Origin: Acidocella sp.
GTDB taxonomy: Bacteria; Pseudomonadota; Alphaproteobacteria; Acetobacterales; Acetobacteraceae
Direction: 5' to 3'
Assembly: GCA_027451225.1 (NCBI GenBank)
Contig: DAIDJU010000155.1
Location: 1 to 52,798, forward strand
Length of the DNA: 52,798 nucleotides
A program made the translations under genes and the position numbers. This document shows positions 44,449-52,798 of this stretch, in pieces (positions within the stretch are counted from its first letter, which is position 1; every line of letters starts with the position of its first letter). The notes beneath the pieces were generated by a model. The model was given only the letters and a program-made list of their open reading frames with translations. It had not been told where the DNA came from and made no database searches.

Positions 44449-44862
44449 TTACGGCTTCTGCGAAACCAGCGACTCTTTGGAACTAAGCCCAGCGGTGTAA
44501 TCGAACTTGGTGGTCCCAGCCGGATAGCCGTTCTGCTGCAGGATGTAGGCGAACACGTCCTCATACTGCTCATGCGTCAGGCTCGCGGGCTGGCCAGCGG
44601 GCATCTGCAGCGCAACTTCAGTGAAGACCGGGCCGATCGTGTACTTGTTGCTCGCGCTGGCGAAAGCCTGGCCAACCAGAGCCGGGCCGGCGGCACCGCT
44701 CAAATCCGCGCCGTGGCACATGGCGCAGTTCTGGGAGAACACATCCGCGCCGGCCTTGGCTTGGTCGGCGGTGTAGAGCGCGGGCGGAGCCGCGAGGGCC
44801 ACCGTGCTGGAACCAGCCAGCAATGCGGCGCCAAGCAGAGCGCGGATCTTCAAGATATTCAT
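44449..44862 (-). CDS. Periplasmic c-type cytochrome, probable PQQ-dehydrogenase electron acceptor
   Basis: 137 aa. A Sec signal (MNILKIRALLGAALLAGSST, cut after ALA) precedes one heme site, NCAMCHGADLSG. The likely Met ligand is in VALQMPAGQPASLTHEQYED, a pattern typical of cytochromes next to quinoprotein alcohol dehydrogenases. It should accept electrons from the dehydrogenase at 45705-47474 and pass them to an oxidase. It is the third gene of that operon. Confidence 0.92.
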   Translation of the reverse strand: MNILKIRALLGAALLAGSSTVALAAPPALYTADQAKAGADVFSQNCAMCHGADLSGAAGPALVGQAFASASNKYTIGPVFTEVALQMPAGQPASLTHEQYEDVFAYILQQNGYPAGTTKFDYTAGLSSKESLVSQKP

Positions 44863-44884
44863 TCCTTATATCCTCTTCAGTTTT

Positions 44885-45655
44885 TCACTCATCAGCCGCC
44901 TGGTACGGCGCCACCAGCGTCTTAAGCTGTCCCGCCTGCTTCAGGCGTTCCAGACCTTGGTTGAACGCCCGTGCCTGCGCCGCGGCCTGCGGCGTGTACA
45001 ACGCTACCACATTCCAGGCCGCGTCGGGCATAGACATTATCGCTGTGCGTAAAGCGTGCGGATGAGCCGTTTCCTCCCGTACCAACCAGGGCTGCCACAC
45101 CATGGCGCTCCCTACTTCGCCCTTCAGCAGCGCGGAAAGCAGGTCGTCATTGGTATAGTACACATGCTCGGCATGGGCGGTCTGAGTATTGAAATAGCCG
45201 TTCGGCACGGTGAGGAAGTCCACGCCGATATCAGCCTTGGCCGCCATGGCGGCAAAACCCTGCACGGGCGCGCCGGTGGTGGCCATTACAAAACCGGTCC
45301 TGGCGTAAGGCTTGGTCGCCTGCAGCCCCTTGGGCACGCCGAAGCCACTCGCCTCGACGGGTACGCCCATCACCAGATCGCACTGCTTCGCCATCTTGGC
45401 GAAGGCCTTGGCCGGGTCAATCTTCGCGTCGTCGCTATCGCCGCCCACACCGTCATCGCCGGTGTTGAGCTTCACGATTTCGGCGCGTAGCCCGCTTTGC
45501 GCCGCCACGGCCTGGGCCACGGCGAGGTCGGTGGCGGAGAGCGGGTTGGCCTCGTCCACGCAGAAGCGAATAGCGGCGCCACCTGCAGGAGATTGGGCGT
45601 CACCGGCAACCGCATGCGCGGGCGAGGCCAGGACCATGGCGGCGAGAACCGCCAT
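44885..45655 (-). CDS. MxaJ/XoxJ-like periplasmic binding protein
   Basis: 256-aa family-3-type periplasmic binding protein, of the kind linked to PQQ methanol/alcohol dehydrogenases (MxaJ/XoxJ), where it is thought to help mature or activate the enzyme. It has RFCVDEANPLSATDLAVAQA, MAKQCDLVMGVPVEASGFGV and SMPDAAWNVVALYTPQ. The start is uncertain. ATG 45655 has AAGG 4 nt upstream and opens MAVLAAMVLASPAHA, which lacks positive charge. An in-frame ATG at 45730 would give a basic n-region but overlaps the dehydrogenase by 26 bp, has no clear ribosome site and uses rare codons. Confidence 0.8.
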   Translation of the reverse strand: MAVLAAMVLASPAHAVAGDAQSPAGGAAIRFCVDEANPLSATDLAVAQAVAAQSGLRAEIVKLNTGDDGVGGDSDDAKIDPAKAFAKMAKQCDLVMGVPVEASGFGVPKGLQATKPYARTGFVMATTGAPVQGFAAMAAKADIGVDFLTVPNGYFNTQTAHAEHVYYTNDDLLSALLKGEVGSAMVWQPWLVREETAHPHALRTAIMSMPDAAWNVVALYTPQAAAQARAFNQGLERLKQAGQLKTLVAPYQAADE

Positions 45656-45671
45656 GGCGCCTTGGGCTGCT

Positions 45672-45693
45672 CCCGGCGGCACGCGCCGCCGGG
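45672..45693 (-). other. GC-rich hairpin between dehydrogenase and binding-protein genes
   Basis: Perfect 9-bp stem CCCGGCGGC / GCCGCCGGG with a 4-nt loop, 11 nt after the dehydrogenase stop and just before the binding-protein start. It has no U-tract. It probably stabilises the upstream mRNA or reduces downstream expression, giving much more dehydrogenase than accessory protein. Confidence 0.6.
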
Positions 45694-45704
45694 AAACATC
45701 CGCC

Positions 45705-47474
45705 TTACGAGGACGGCAGAGCGAAGACATAGAGCTGCCCGCCACGGGGGATCTTGACTTCGGGAGCCGCCAGCTTGCCAGCCCAGATCGGCCACACGCC
45801 GCCCCAGCCGGTCCAGATGGCGACATACTGCTTACCGTCGATCTGGTAGGAGATGGGGTTGGAGATAATGCCCGAGGTGAGCTGCGGGCTGGTCCACACC
45901 ACCTTGCCGGTCTTGGCGTCAAAGGCCTTCAGGAAGCCGTCAACCGTACCGGAGAACACCACTCCGCCCTTGGTGGCCAGCGTGCCGGCATCCCAGGGGT
46001 AGGCGCTCTTCTGTTCCCAGACCTGCTTGCCGGTCGAGAGGTCGATGGCCTGCAGCGAGCCGTACTGGCCGGGGCTGGTCGGGTCGTCCTTCATCTCGAA
46101 CTTCTCACCCAGGAAGGGCAGGCCGGCCGAGTAGGTCACCGGCACGCCGACCATGGTCATGCAGGCGTGCAGCGTGGGCACGTAGGCCATGTTGGTGTCG
46201 GGGTCCACGGAGCCGGGCCACCAGTTCTTGCCACCCAGGAAGCTCGGGCAGGTGAAGATCGATTTGGTCAGGGTCGGCTTCAGCGCATCGTTGGTGATGG
46301 CGTGGCCGGTCTTGTCCATGCCGAGGATCGAAGTGTCGTGGATGAACGGCTTGGCGTAGATCAGCTTCCCGTTCGTCCGGTCGATGGCGTAGAAGTAACC
46401 GTTACGGTTGGCTTCCATAACCGCCTTGTAGTCCTTGCCCTCATAGGTGATGTCCGCCAGCTGCGGCGTGTTCACGCCGTCATAGTCCCAGCTGTCGTTG
46501 GCGGTGTACTGGTAGTACCACTTCATCTTGCCGGTATCCGGGTCCAGCGCCAGCACGGAGTCGGAGTACAGGTTCTTGCCGGGGCGCATCTTGGCCAGCC
46601 ACGGGCCAGGGTTGCCCACGCCCCAGAACAGGGTGTTGGTCTCGGAATCATAGGTACCGGTGATCCAAGCGGCGCCGCCGCCGGTCTGGTACATACCCTT
46701 CGGCCAGGTGTCGCCGCCCGGCTCATTCTCGGAGGGGATGGTGTAAGTCTTCCACACCTGCTGGCCGTTGGTGGCGTCCAGCCCGACGATGAAGCCGCGC
46801 GCGCCGTACTCGCCGCCGCCGGAGGCGATGATGACCTTGCCGTTCACGATCAGCGGGGCCTCGGTGATGGAGTAGCCCACACCCGGCTCGGCCAGGGAGA
46901 CGTTCCACTGCTCCTTACCGGTGGTGGCGTCCAGCGCCACGACATGGTTGTCCAGCGTACCGAAGATCACCGAGCTGCCGTACACGGCAACACCGCGGTT
47001 ATTGGTGTCGCAGCACAGGGTCTTATAGGCCGCCGGGGCGATCTTGTAGTCATACTGCCAAATCTTCTCGCCGGTCTTGGCGTTGTAGGCGATGACGTGG
47101 TCCTTCGGCGTGGTCACGAACATGTAATTGCCGGAGACGATCGGCGTGCCTTCGAAACCGTCGGGGATGTCGATCTTGCCGGAAGCCCAGGCGGTGGTGA
47201 GGGTGGAAACGTTGTCGGTGTTGATCTGGTCGAACGGCACGTAGTCGCGGCCCGCGTAATCGCGGTTGAACATCAGCCAACCATCGGAGGAGGAGGCGCC
47301 GACGAGGTCGCTCTGGCTCACCGGCGTGTAGGCCGGCGGGGTGGGCATCGCCTCGGGGGCGGCGGTCTGCGCCTTGGCGGGCACGGCCAGCGCCGCGAAC
47401 GCGGCCAGGGCCAGCCCGGCACAGCCGAACGCGGTAGCGCCCTTAAGACGGTGTTGGAGACTTATTTTCTGCAT
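45705..47474 (-). CDS. PQQ-dependent alcohol dehydrogenase, lanthanide type
   Basis: 589-aa periplasmic quinoprotein with an eight-bladed propeller. The signal peptide is cut near AKAQ (about residue 35). TLCCDTNNRG carries the vicinal disulfide over PQQ. GGGEYGARG gives a metal-ligand Glu, and SWDYDGVNTP has catalytic D330 plus D332, the second Asp diagnostic of lanthanide-dependent enzymes (XoxF, PedH/ExaF). Calcium enzymes have Ala, Ser or Thr there. GGGAAWITGTYD and GNPGPW resemble PedH/ExaF alcohol dehydrogenases more than XoxF. There is no fused cytochrome domain; the acceptor is the cytochrome at 44449. AGGGAG lies 7 nt before the ATG. Confidence 0.93.
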   Translation of the reverse strand: MQKISLQHRLKGATAFGCAGLALAAFAALAVPAKAQTAAPEAMPTPPAYTPVSQSDLVGASSSDGWLMFNRDYAGRDYVPFDQINTDNVSTLTTAWASGKIDIPDGFEGTPIVSGNYMFVTTPKDHVIAYNAKTGEKIWQYDYKIAPAAYKTLCCDTNNRGVAVYGSSVIFGTLDNHVVALDATTGKEQWNVSLAEPGVGYSITEAPLIVNGKVIIASGGGEYGARGFIVGLDATNGQQVWKTYTIPSENEPGGDTWPKGMYQTGGGAAWITGTYDSETNTLFWGVGNPGPWLAKMRPGKNLYSDSVLALDPDTGKMKWYYQYTANDSWDYDGVNTPQLADITYEGKDYKAVMEANRNGYFYAIDRTNGKLIYAKPFIHDTSILGMDKTGHAITNDALKPTLTKSIFTCPSFLGGKNWWPGSVDPDTNMAYVPTLHACMTMVGVPVTYSAGLPFLGEKFEMKDDPTSPGQYGSLQAIDLSTGKQVWEQKSAYPWDAGTLATKGGVVFSGTVDGFLKAFDAKTGKVVWTSPQLTSGIISNPISYQIDGKQYVAIWTGWGGVWPIWAGKLAAPEVKIPRGGQLYVFALPSS

Positions 47475-47772
47475 TTTTCACTCCCTAGTTAACTACGTAC
47501 GCTTAATTTCGTTGCGCGCGCCAGCACGCGCCGGCCAGGAACGTCCAGCTGCCTCATTCCGGCACGCTGGCACGATTTGCCCTAAAAGTCCTGATACAAT
47601 GTCGCAATAAACCGTTCATCCGGCATGCCGCCCCGCCACTCCCGCGGCTTTCAAACCGGCCACCACAGACGCAATACGCCCTGCCTGCATCAGCACGAAC
47701 TTCCTCCGAATCGCCACGTATCGCGGCTCTTGATTGTAGCGAGTGACGGGTAAGCAAACCCCATGCCACATT
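47475..47772. promoter_or_regulatory. Leader and promoter region of the PQQ dehydrogenase operon
   Basis: 298 bp without a credible gene. Next to the ribosome site is a 10-bp palindrome TAGTTAACTA (47487-47496), directly followed by the alternating ACGTACG. Placed in the 5' leader, this could be an operator or an mRNA structure. No certain promoter hexamers were identified. Confidence 0.35.
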
Positions 47773-47819
47773 AAAAAACGCGGCGATGCCTGGGTTTCCC
47801 CCCAGGGCACCGCCGCGTT
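47773..47819 (-). terminator. Rho-independent terminator of the aldehyde dehydrogenase unit
   Basis: On the minus strand an about 18-bp stem (47801-47819 pairing with 47777-47794, one mismatch and one bulge, GGGTTTCC-type loop) ends in CGCGTTTTTTAA, a six-T run (47773-47778). This is the best intrinsic terminator in the window. It ends the unit of the aldehyde dehydrogenase and downstream pseudogene. Confidence 0.85.
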
Positions 47820-47900
47820 GAGCGTCACAAAACATGACAACGCCTCAAAATGGGACGCCACAGCTGTGGCACCCGCGGCAACGCGCCGCAGTGCAACAAA

Positions 47901-48078
47901 TCAGCTTTCGCTAAGGCGAACCTGGAATTTGCGCATCTCCAGCTCGGCGAAATAAGCCGGGTGCAGGCATCCACATAGGGCGCATGAAGCGGCTCGGGAT
48001 GATCGCACGGCCGGAGATGAGATCCCTGACGATACCAGCGCCCATAAACCCCGCGCCGCCAAGAATAGTGATGATCAT
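47901..48078 (-). pseudogene. Internally deleted NAD-dependent epimerase/oxidoreductase remnant
   Basis: The ATG at 48078, 11 nt after the aldehyde dehydrogenase stop and preceded by AGGAAG, opens a typical Rossmann start MIITILGGAGFMGAGIVRDL with GxGxxG. About 25 codons later the frame degenerates and stops. In another frame DHPEPLHAPYVDAC follows, and after a further shift PAYFAELEMRKFQVRLSES ends at 47901, which reads like a normal C-terminus of such an enzyme. So only the two ends remain; over 200 codons are gone, plus a frameshift. The intact gene presumably formed an operon with the aldehyde dehydrogenase. Confidence 0.65.
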
Positions 48079-48089
48079 GCGACTTCCTA

Positions 48090-49592
48090 TCAGCTATGTT
48101 TGCGCCCCGCAGACTCGTAGAACCAGTCATCCGGGTACGGATACCACCAGCCCTGCCTCTGCGGTTTGTGGTCGATCACCACCATCTTGCTGCGGCGGAA
48201 GGCATCCAGCCCCAACCGGGAAAGCTCCCGGCCCAGGCCCGATTGCTTCCAGCCACCAAAGGGCAGCGCGTCATTGTCGATAAGCGGGTTGTTAACCCAT
48301 ACCATGCCCGCCTCCAGCCGTTCCGCCGCCTCCATCGCCTCCTCCAGACTGGTGGTGAAGATGGACGCGCCAAGCCCGAAAGGCGTGTCGTTGGCGAGTT
48401 CAATCGCGTGGTCGAAATCCTTCACCCGCATCACGGCCGCAACGGGGCCGAAGCATTCCTCGTGCATGATCGCCATATCCGGCGTGCAACCCGCCAGGAT
48501 GGTCGGTTCGTAGAACCAACCCACCGGCTGCTCAGGCGGAATACGCCCGCCGGTAACAACCTCGGCCCCCTTGGCCCTGGCATCCTCCACCAGGCGAATC
48601 ACCTTATCCCGCGCGGCCTTGGAGACCAACGGCCCGATCTCGGAGCGCTTCAGCCCGTTCCCCACGCGCAGTGCGCGCGTCTGCTCGGCGAAACGGCGGA
48701 GGAAATCGTCATATACCTCCTCCTGCACGAAAAGCCGTTCGGCGGAGGTGCAGACCTGCCCGGTCAGATGGAACGCCGCCGTTACCGCCCCGGCGGCCGC
48801 CACATCCAGCAGCGCATTGGCGGTTACGATCAGCGGGTCGGAACCGCCCGCCTCGATCACCGCCGGCTTCATCCGCCCCGCCGCCGCCACGGCCACGGCC
48901 CGGCCCGCCTCCACCGAGCCGGTGAAGGCCACGGCATGGGTCTTGGGCGAGTCGATGAGTGCCGCCGCCACTTCAGCCCCACCGGGCAGGCAGGCGACGA
49001 GCCCCGGCGGCAGATCGGCGAACACCTGCATGAAGTCCAGCGTGGAGAGCGTGGCGACCGGCGCGGGTTTGATGATGCAGCCATTCCCCGCGGCGAGCGA
49101 GGCCGCCACCGTCCAGCACATCAGCAGCACGGGGAAGTTGAACGGCATGATGTGCACCGAGAGCCCCAGCGGCTCGTAACGCGCGAACTGGAAGGACCCG
49201 GCCTGCGTGCTGCCCGCCACCTTGCCCGCCTCATCACGCGCCATCTCGGCAAAATAGCGGAACACTCCGGCGCAATTCGCCAACTCGCCTATGGCGTCGG
49301 GGTAGGTTTTGCCAACCTCGCGGGACATCAGCTCCGCACAGCGGCGCATGTCCGTGGCCTCTATGCGGTTCGCCAGCTTGTGCAACGCGGTAGCCCGGCT
49401 CTTCGCATCCAGCCGCGCCCAGCCACGCTGCGCCGCGCGGGCGGCATCCAGCGCCGCCTCCCGCTCTTCCGCCATGGTCTCGGCAATGCGCCCCACCACC
49501 TCCAGCGTCGCGGGGTCGATCACCTCCCGCGCGGGGCCTGAAGCTGAATGCCAGGTGCCCGAGAAGTAAACGGGGCTCGCGGGATCGAACAT
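48090..49592 (-). CDS. Aldehyde dehydrogenase (NAD(P)+)
   Basis: 500-aa ALDH-superfamily enzyme. ATG 49592 was chosen because AGGAGGT lies 5 nt upstream; a start 17 codons earlier lacks this. NAD-binding segments include MPFNFPVLLMCWTVAASLAA and FTGSVEAGRAV. The general-base Glu is in VIEAGGSDPLIV and the nucleophile Cys in TGQVCTSAERLF. HEECFGPVAAVM and the C-terminal LPFGGWKQSGLGREL are standard. It lies upstream of the PQQ dehydrogenase on the same strand, but a terminator separates them. Oxidation of the aldehyde made by that enzyme is a natural but unproven role. Confidence 0.92.
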   Translation of the reverse strand: MFDPASPVYFSGTWHSASGPAREVIDPATLEVVGRIAETMAEEREAALDAARAAQRGWARLDAKSRATALHKLANRIEATDMRRCAELMSREVGKTYPDAIGELANCAGVFRYFAEMARDEAGKVAGSTQAGSFQFARYEPLGLSVHIMPFNFPVLLMCWTVAASLAAGNGCIIKPAPVATLSTLDFMQVFADLPPGLVACLPGGAEVAAALIDSPKTHAVAFTGSVEAGRAVAVAAAGRMKPAVIEAGGSDPLIVTANALLDVAAAGAVTAAFHLTGQVCTSAERLFVQEEVYDDFLRRFAEQTRALRVGNGLKRSEIGPLVSKAARDKVIRLVEDARAKGAEVVTGGRIPPEQPVGWFYEPTILAGCTPDMAIMHEECFGPVAAVMRVKDFDHAIELANDTPFGLGASIFTTSLEEAMEAAERLEAGMVWVNNPLIDNDALPFGGWKQSGLGRELSRLGLDAFRRSKMVVIDHKPQRQGWWYPYPDDWFYESAGRKHS

Positions 49593-49904
49593 GATGACCT
49601 CCTGGCAGGTGGCGCGGAATACTTTGACAGTACCCAGCCCCAAAAAACCACGTCAACTCAGGCCGAATACCACAGCCCCAGACCGCAATTGCCTAAAAAA
49701 TAAACGAACCGCCCCGAATACCCCATCAAGACGCCAGAAAATTAGCAGAAAAATCACAAATCCACCCGGAACACACCGGCAAAAAAAGAATGTTTCCAGC
49801 AAACAGCTTAAGCTTTGAAAAGCTTCCAACTATTCCGGCACCGGCTGGGTTGACGCCTTATTTTCCCCGATTGTACCGTTTGCTTAGCGAAAAACAGAGG
49901 CCTC
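49593..49904. promoter_or_regulatory. Divergent control region, aldehyde dehydrogenase / GT1 gene
   Basis: 312 bp, AT-rich from about 49690 to 49830. Plus strand: TTGACG (49850-49855) and TGTACC (49872-49877), 16 bp apart, about 30 nt before the glycosyltransferase ATG. Minus strand: TTGACG (49656-49651) and GTACTG (49633-49628), 17 bp apart, upstream of the aldehyde dehydrogenase. A 16-bp inverted repeat AAGCTTTGAAAAGCTT (49810-49825) may be an operator. No gene is seen inside. Confidence 0.5.
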
Positions 49905-51182
49905 ATGCCCAAGACAATCGCATTCTTCCCAGAGGCCGCGTTTGGCCCTGCACTAAATTCTGTTGGCATCGCTCAGGCGGTGGCGGCGCGCGGCCATAAA
50001 CCGGTCTTTCTGTCCGATCCGGGTTTCGTCCCGGTCTATGAGGGGTATGGGTTTGAGGCCCATCCGGTGAACCTCTCCGCCCCCATGCCGCCCGAACAAA
50101 TGGCCAAATTCTGGGAAGATTTCATCAACGGCCATATCCCGAATTTCAGCAAATCCCCCTACGAGCAGATCGATAATTACGTGAAGGATTGCTGGGCCGC
50201 GATTGTGGACAGCGCCAAATGGGCACAAAAAGACCTCCCCGGGGTGCTGAGCAAGATCGCTCCGGATCTGATCTGCGTTGATAATGTGATCCTCTTTCCC
50301 GCCATCAAGCAGTTCGGCACGCCCTGGGTGCGGATCATCTCCTGTTCAGAGAACGAGATCGAAGACCCCGAGATCCCGCCGCATCTCTCGGGCTGCGGCG
50401 CCAAGGATTTCGCCTGCCATGCGACGTATCGAACAAAGTTCAACGAGGTCATCAAGCCGATCCACGATGATTTCAACGCCTTCCTGGCCGAATGCGGCGA
50501 GGCGCCCTACCCGATCGGCCAGTTCTTCGAAGCCTCGCCCTTCATGAACCTGCTGCTCTACCCAGAGCCCGTGGCGTTCGAGCGCAAACACCCGCTCGAC
50601 CCCAAGCAGTTTCAATACCTTGAAGGCTGCGTGCGCCACGAGAAACCCTACGAGATCCCGCATTTCGCCGAGAATAACGACAAGCCCCTTATATATGTCA
50701 GCTTCGGCAGCCTCGGCGCCGGCGATACGGCGCTGCTGAAGCGGATCATCTCCATTATCGGCAAGCTGCCCTACCGGGCGCTGATCAATGTCGGCGACTA
50801 CAAGAATGTTTACGAGACCCTGCCAGGCAACGTGATCATCGACAGTTGGTTCCCGCAACCCTCCGTCATCGCGCAGGTGGACGCCGTGATCCACCATGGC
50901 GGCAATAACAGCTTCACCGAATGCCTGTTCTTCGGCAAGCCGGCCATCATCATGCCCTATGTGTGGGACGGGCACGACAACGCCACCCGCGTCGAGGAAA
51001 CCGGCCACGGCTTCAAAATGCCGCGCGCGGGCTGGGCGGACGAGGAACTCGCCGCCAAATTGCAAACCTGCCTCGTAGATCCTGCCCTGAAAACCAAACT
51101 CGCGGCCACCGCCGCGCATATGCAGGCGCGCAGCGGCCCGGAAAAGGCAGCCACCATACTGGATGACCTGCTGCATGCCTGA
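49905..51182 (+). CDS. GT1-family (UGT/MGT-like) glycosyltransferase
   Basis: 425-aa GT-B enzyme. The N-terminal acceptor domain begins IAFFPEAAFGPALNSVGIAQ; the C-terminal donor domain has PLIYVSFGSLGAGDTALL and the nucleotide-sugar signature DAVIHHGGNNSFTECLFFGK followed by PYVWDGHDNATRVEETGHG. Macrolide and plant-type UGTs share this layout. The acceptor is likely a small hydrophobic or phenolic compound, but that is family inference. Its stop overlaps a truncated cupin gene by 8 bp, starting a probable operon with the cupins and a PotA-type ABC system. Confidence 0.9.
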   Translation: MPKTIAFFPEAAFGPALNSVGIAQAVAARGHKPVFLSDPGFVPVYEGYGFEAHPVNLSAPMPPEQMAKFWEDFINGHIPNFSKSPYEQIDNYVKDCWAAIVDSAKWAQKDLPGVLSKIAPDLICVDNVILFPAIKQFGTPWVRIISCSENEIEDPEIPPHLSGCGAKDFACHATYRTKFNEVIKPIHDDFNAFLAECGEAPYPIGQFFEASPFMNLLLYPEPVAFERKHPLDPKQFQYLEGCVRHEKPYEIPHFAENNDKPLIYVSFGSLGAGDTALLKRIISIIGKLPYRALINVGDYKNVYETLPGNVIIDSWFPQPSVIAQVDAVIHHGGNNSFTECLFFGKPAIIMPYVWDGHDNATRVEETGHGFKMPRAGWADEELAAKLQTCLVDPALKTKLAATAAHMQARSGPEKAATILDDLLHA

Positions 51183-51432
51183 CGGCTTAAGCGCAAGCGC
51201 GCCACATATCCACGGCGCACGAGATTTTTCAACCCTGAAAGACTGGGACGCGCCGCCAGATGTGCTCGAAGGTCAATCACATTCCTCCGGGCAGCTTCTA
51301 TACAAGAGGCATGGAACAGGCAGCGAGAGCGGATTACGGGTCTGCACGCCTGGGCGGTGGCGCCTTGCCATCCCGCACGACGAATTCCGCCCCTTCGCGG
51401 AGACCATCCGCAACCATTATTTCCTTACATGA
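51175..51432 (+). pseudogene. C-terminally truncated cupin, tandem copy
   Basis: 85-residue frame whose first about 70 residues match the next gene's cupin_3 (DUF861) pattern: DVLEGQSHSSGQLLYK and the CTPGRWRLAIPHDEF strand correspond to MIEGESRTSGKLIHK and CTPGKWNCHVTRDEF. After DEF the similarity is lost (RPFAETIRNHYFLT) and it stops, so about 45 residues forming the second half of the barrel are missing. It is probably a decayed duplicate of 51448-51795, though a short active form cannot be excluded. It overlaps the glycosyltransferase stop. Confidence 0.65.
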
Positions 51433-51447
51433 TCGGACCATTTCCGC

Positions 51448-51795
51448 ATGCCCAGCGCGCCTTACCTCCGCGATCCCCTCACCCTGACCGAACTGGACGA
51501 TTGGGGCGTGATTCCCACCATGATCGAAGGAGAAAGCCGCACCTCTGGCAAGCTGATCCACAAGGGCCCGCAGGGTGAGTCCGAATGCGGCTTCTGGACC
51601 TGCACCCCCGGCAAATGGAACTGCCATGTCACGCGTGACGAGTTCTGCCATTTCCTCGAAGGCCATGCCACCTATGTGCACGAATCCGGCGAAGAGATCG
51701 AAATCACGCCCGATACGGCAGCATTTTTCCCCCAGGACTGGAAAGGTGTTTGCACCGTGCATGAAACCGTGAAAAAACTTTATATGATTCGTTGA
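51448..51795 (+). CDS. Cupin (DUF861 / EutQ-like)
   Basis: 115-aa single-domain cupin. GFWTCTPGKWNCHVTRDEFC begins the first motif and LEGHATYVHESGEEIEITPD the second; TAAFFPQDWKGVCTVHETVK is the conserved end. Metal-ligand histidines of classical cupins are largely replaced, as in many DUF861 members. Relatives commonly sit beside polyamine and amine transport or catabolism genes, which fits the PotA-type ATPase 10 bp downstream. Reaction unknown. Confidence 0.85.
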   Translation: MPSAPYLRDPLTLTELDDWGVIPTMIEGESRTSGKLIHKGPQGESECGFWTCTPGKWNCHVTRDEFCHFLEGHATYVHESGEEIEITPDTAAFFPQDWKGVCTVHETVKKLYMIR

Positions 51796-51805
51796 CTGAG
51801 GGACC

Positions 51806-52798
<993 letters not shown>

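Noticed and set aside
45705-47474. Membrane ADH quinohemoprotein of acetic acid bacteria (AdhA)
   Set aside because: There is no C-terminal cytochrome domain, and the partner genes are MxaJ-like and a small cytochrome, not AdhB/AdhS.
45312-47492. 726-codon plus-strand open frame
   Set aside because: Antisense to the PQQ dehydrogenase; Gly/Val/His-rich shadow.
47554-47861. Overlapping short frames upstream of the PQQ dehydrogenase
   Set aside because: They have no convincing ribosome site, run into the terminator at 47773-47819 and show no protein-like composition.

Overview
The window is GC-rich, densely packed DNA, most consistent with an acidophilic or acetic-acid-type alphaproteobacterium (Acetobacteraceae). 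The pointers are a complete pqqABCDE operon beside a PQQ alcohol dehydrogenase, several four-base gene overlaps, NodT-type outer membrane lipoproteins, and a short element whose 3-bp TTA duplication resembles the IS1031 branch of IS5 known from acetic acid bacteria. The species assignment is inference. No rRNA, tRNA or CRISPR array was seen.

Layout. 1-5183 (minus) is a tripartite RND efflux operon cut by the left edge, divergent from a response regulator/histidine kinase pair (5289-7377). 7382-12117 holds an EF-G-like GTPase, an RlpA-type lipoprotein and a chemoreceptor. 12415-17001 is a second efflux operon (FUSC, AaeX-like, HlyD, NodT), followed by a 111-bp MITE-like element inserted between two stop codons, then a LysR regulator. 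18171-20752 has a small exported protein of unknown function, a Nudix-DUF47 fusion and a Pit phosphate transporter. 20749-24999 has eutBC and a sulfotransferase/glycosyltransferase pair. 25202-28962 has a GFA protein, cytochrome b561, queC, queE/queD and a LysR gene. 29074-30917 is a pirin/WrbA/DoxX quinone-stress-type operon.

30965-37860 is the most unusual part. An orphan peptide-type ABC binding protein stands divergent to a tight four-gene operon: PqqD-like recognition protein, ATP-grasp ligase, PLP fold-III decarboxylase, and a urea-transporter-like membrane domain fused to an M23 peptidase. No precursor peptide is visible. I know of no characterised pathway with this set, and it is the best candidate for an undescribed system.

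38812-47474 (all minus) is a PQQ block: a PQQ alcohol dehydrogenase with the Asp-Tyr-Asp lanthanide signature, a periplasmic binding protein and a cytochrome c, then pqqABCDE and a TonB-dependent receptor. Synthesis, use and perhaps uptake of the cofactor are thus adjacent. Upstream lie an aldehyde dehydrogenase (48090-49592) and the deleted remnant of a Rossmann-fold gene. 49905-52798 (plus) carries a GT1 glycosyltransferase, a truncated and an intact cupin, and a PotA-type ABC ATPase cut by the right edge.
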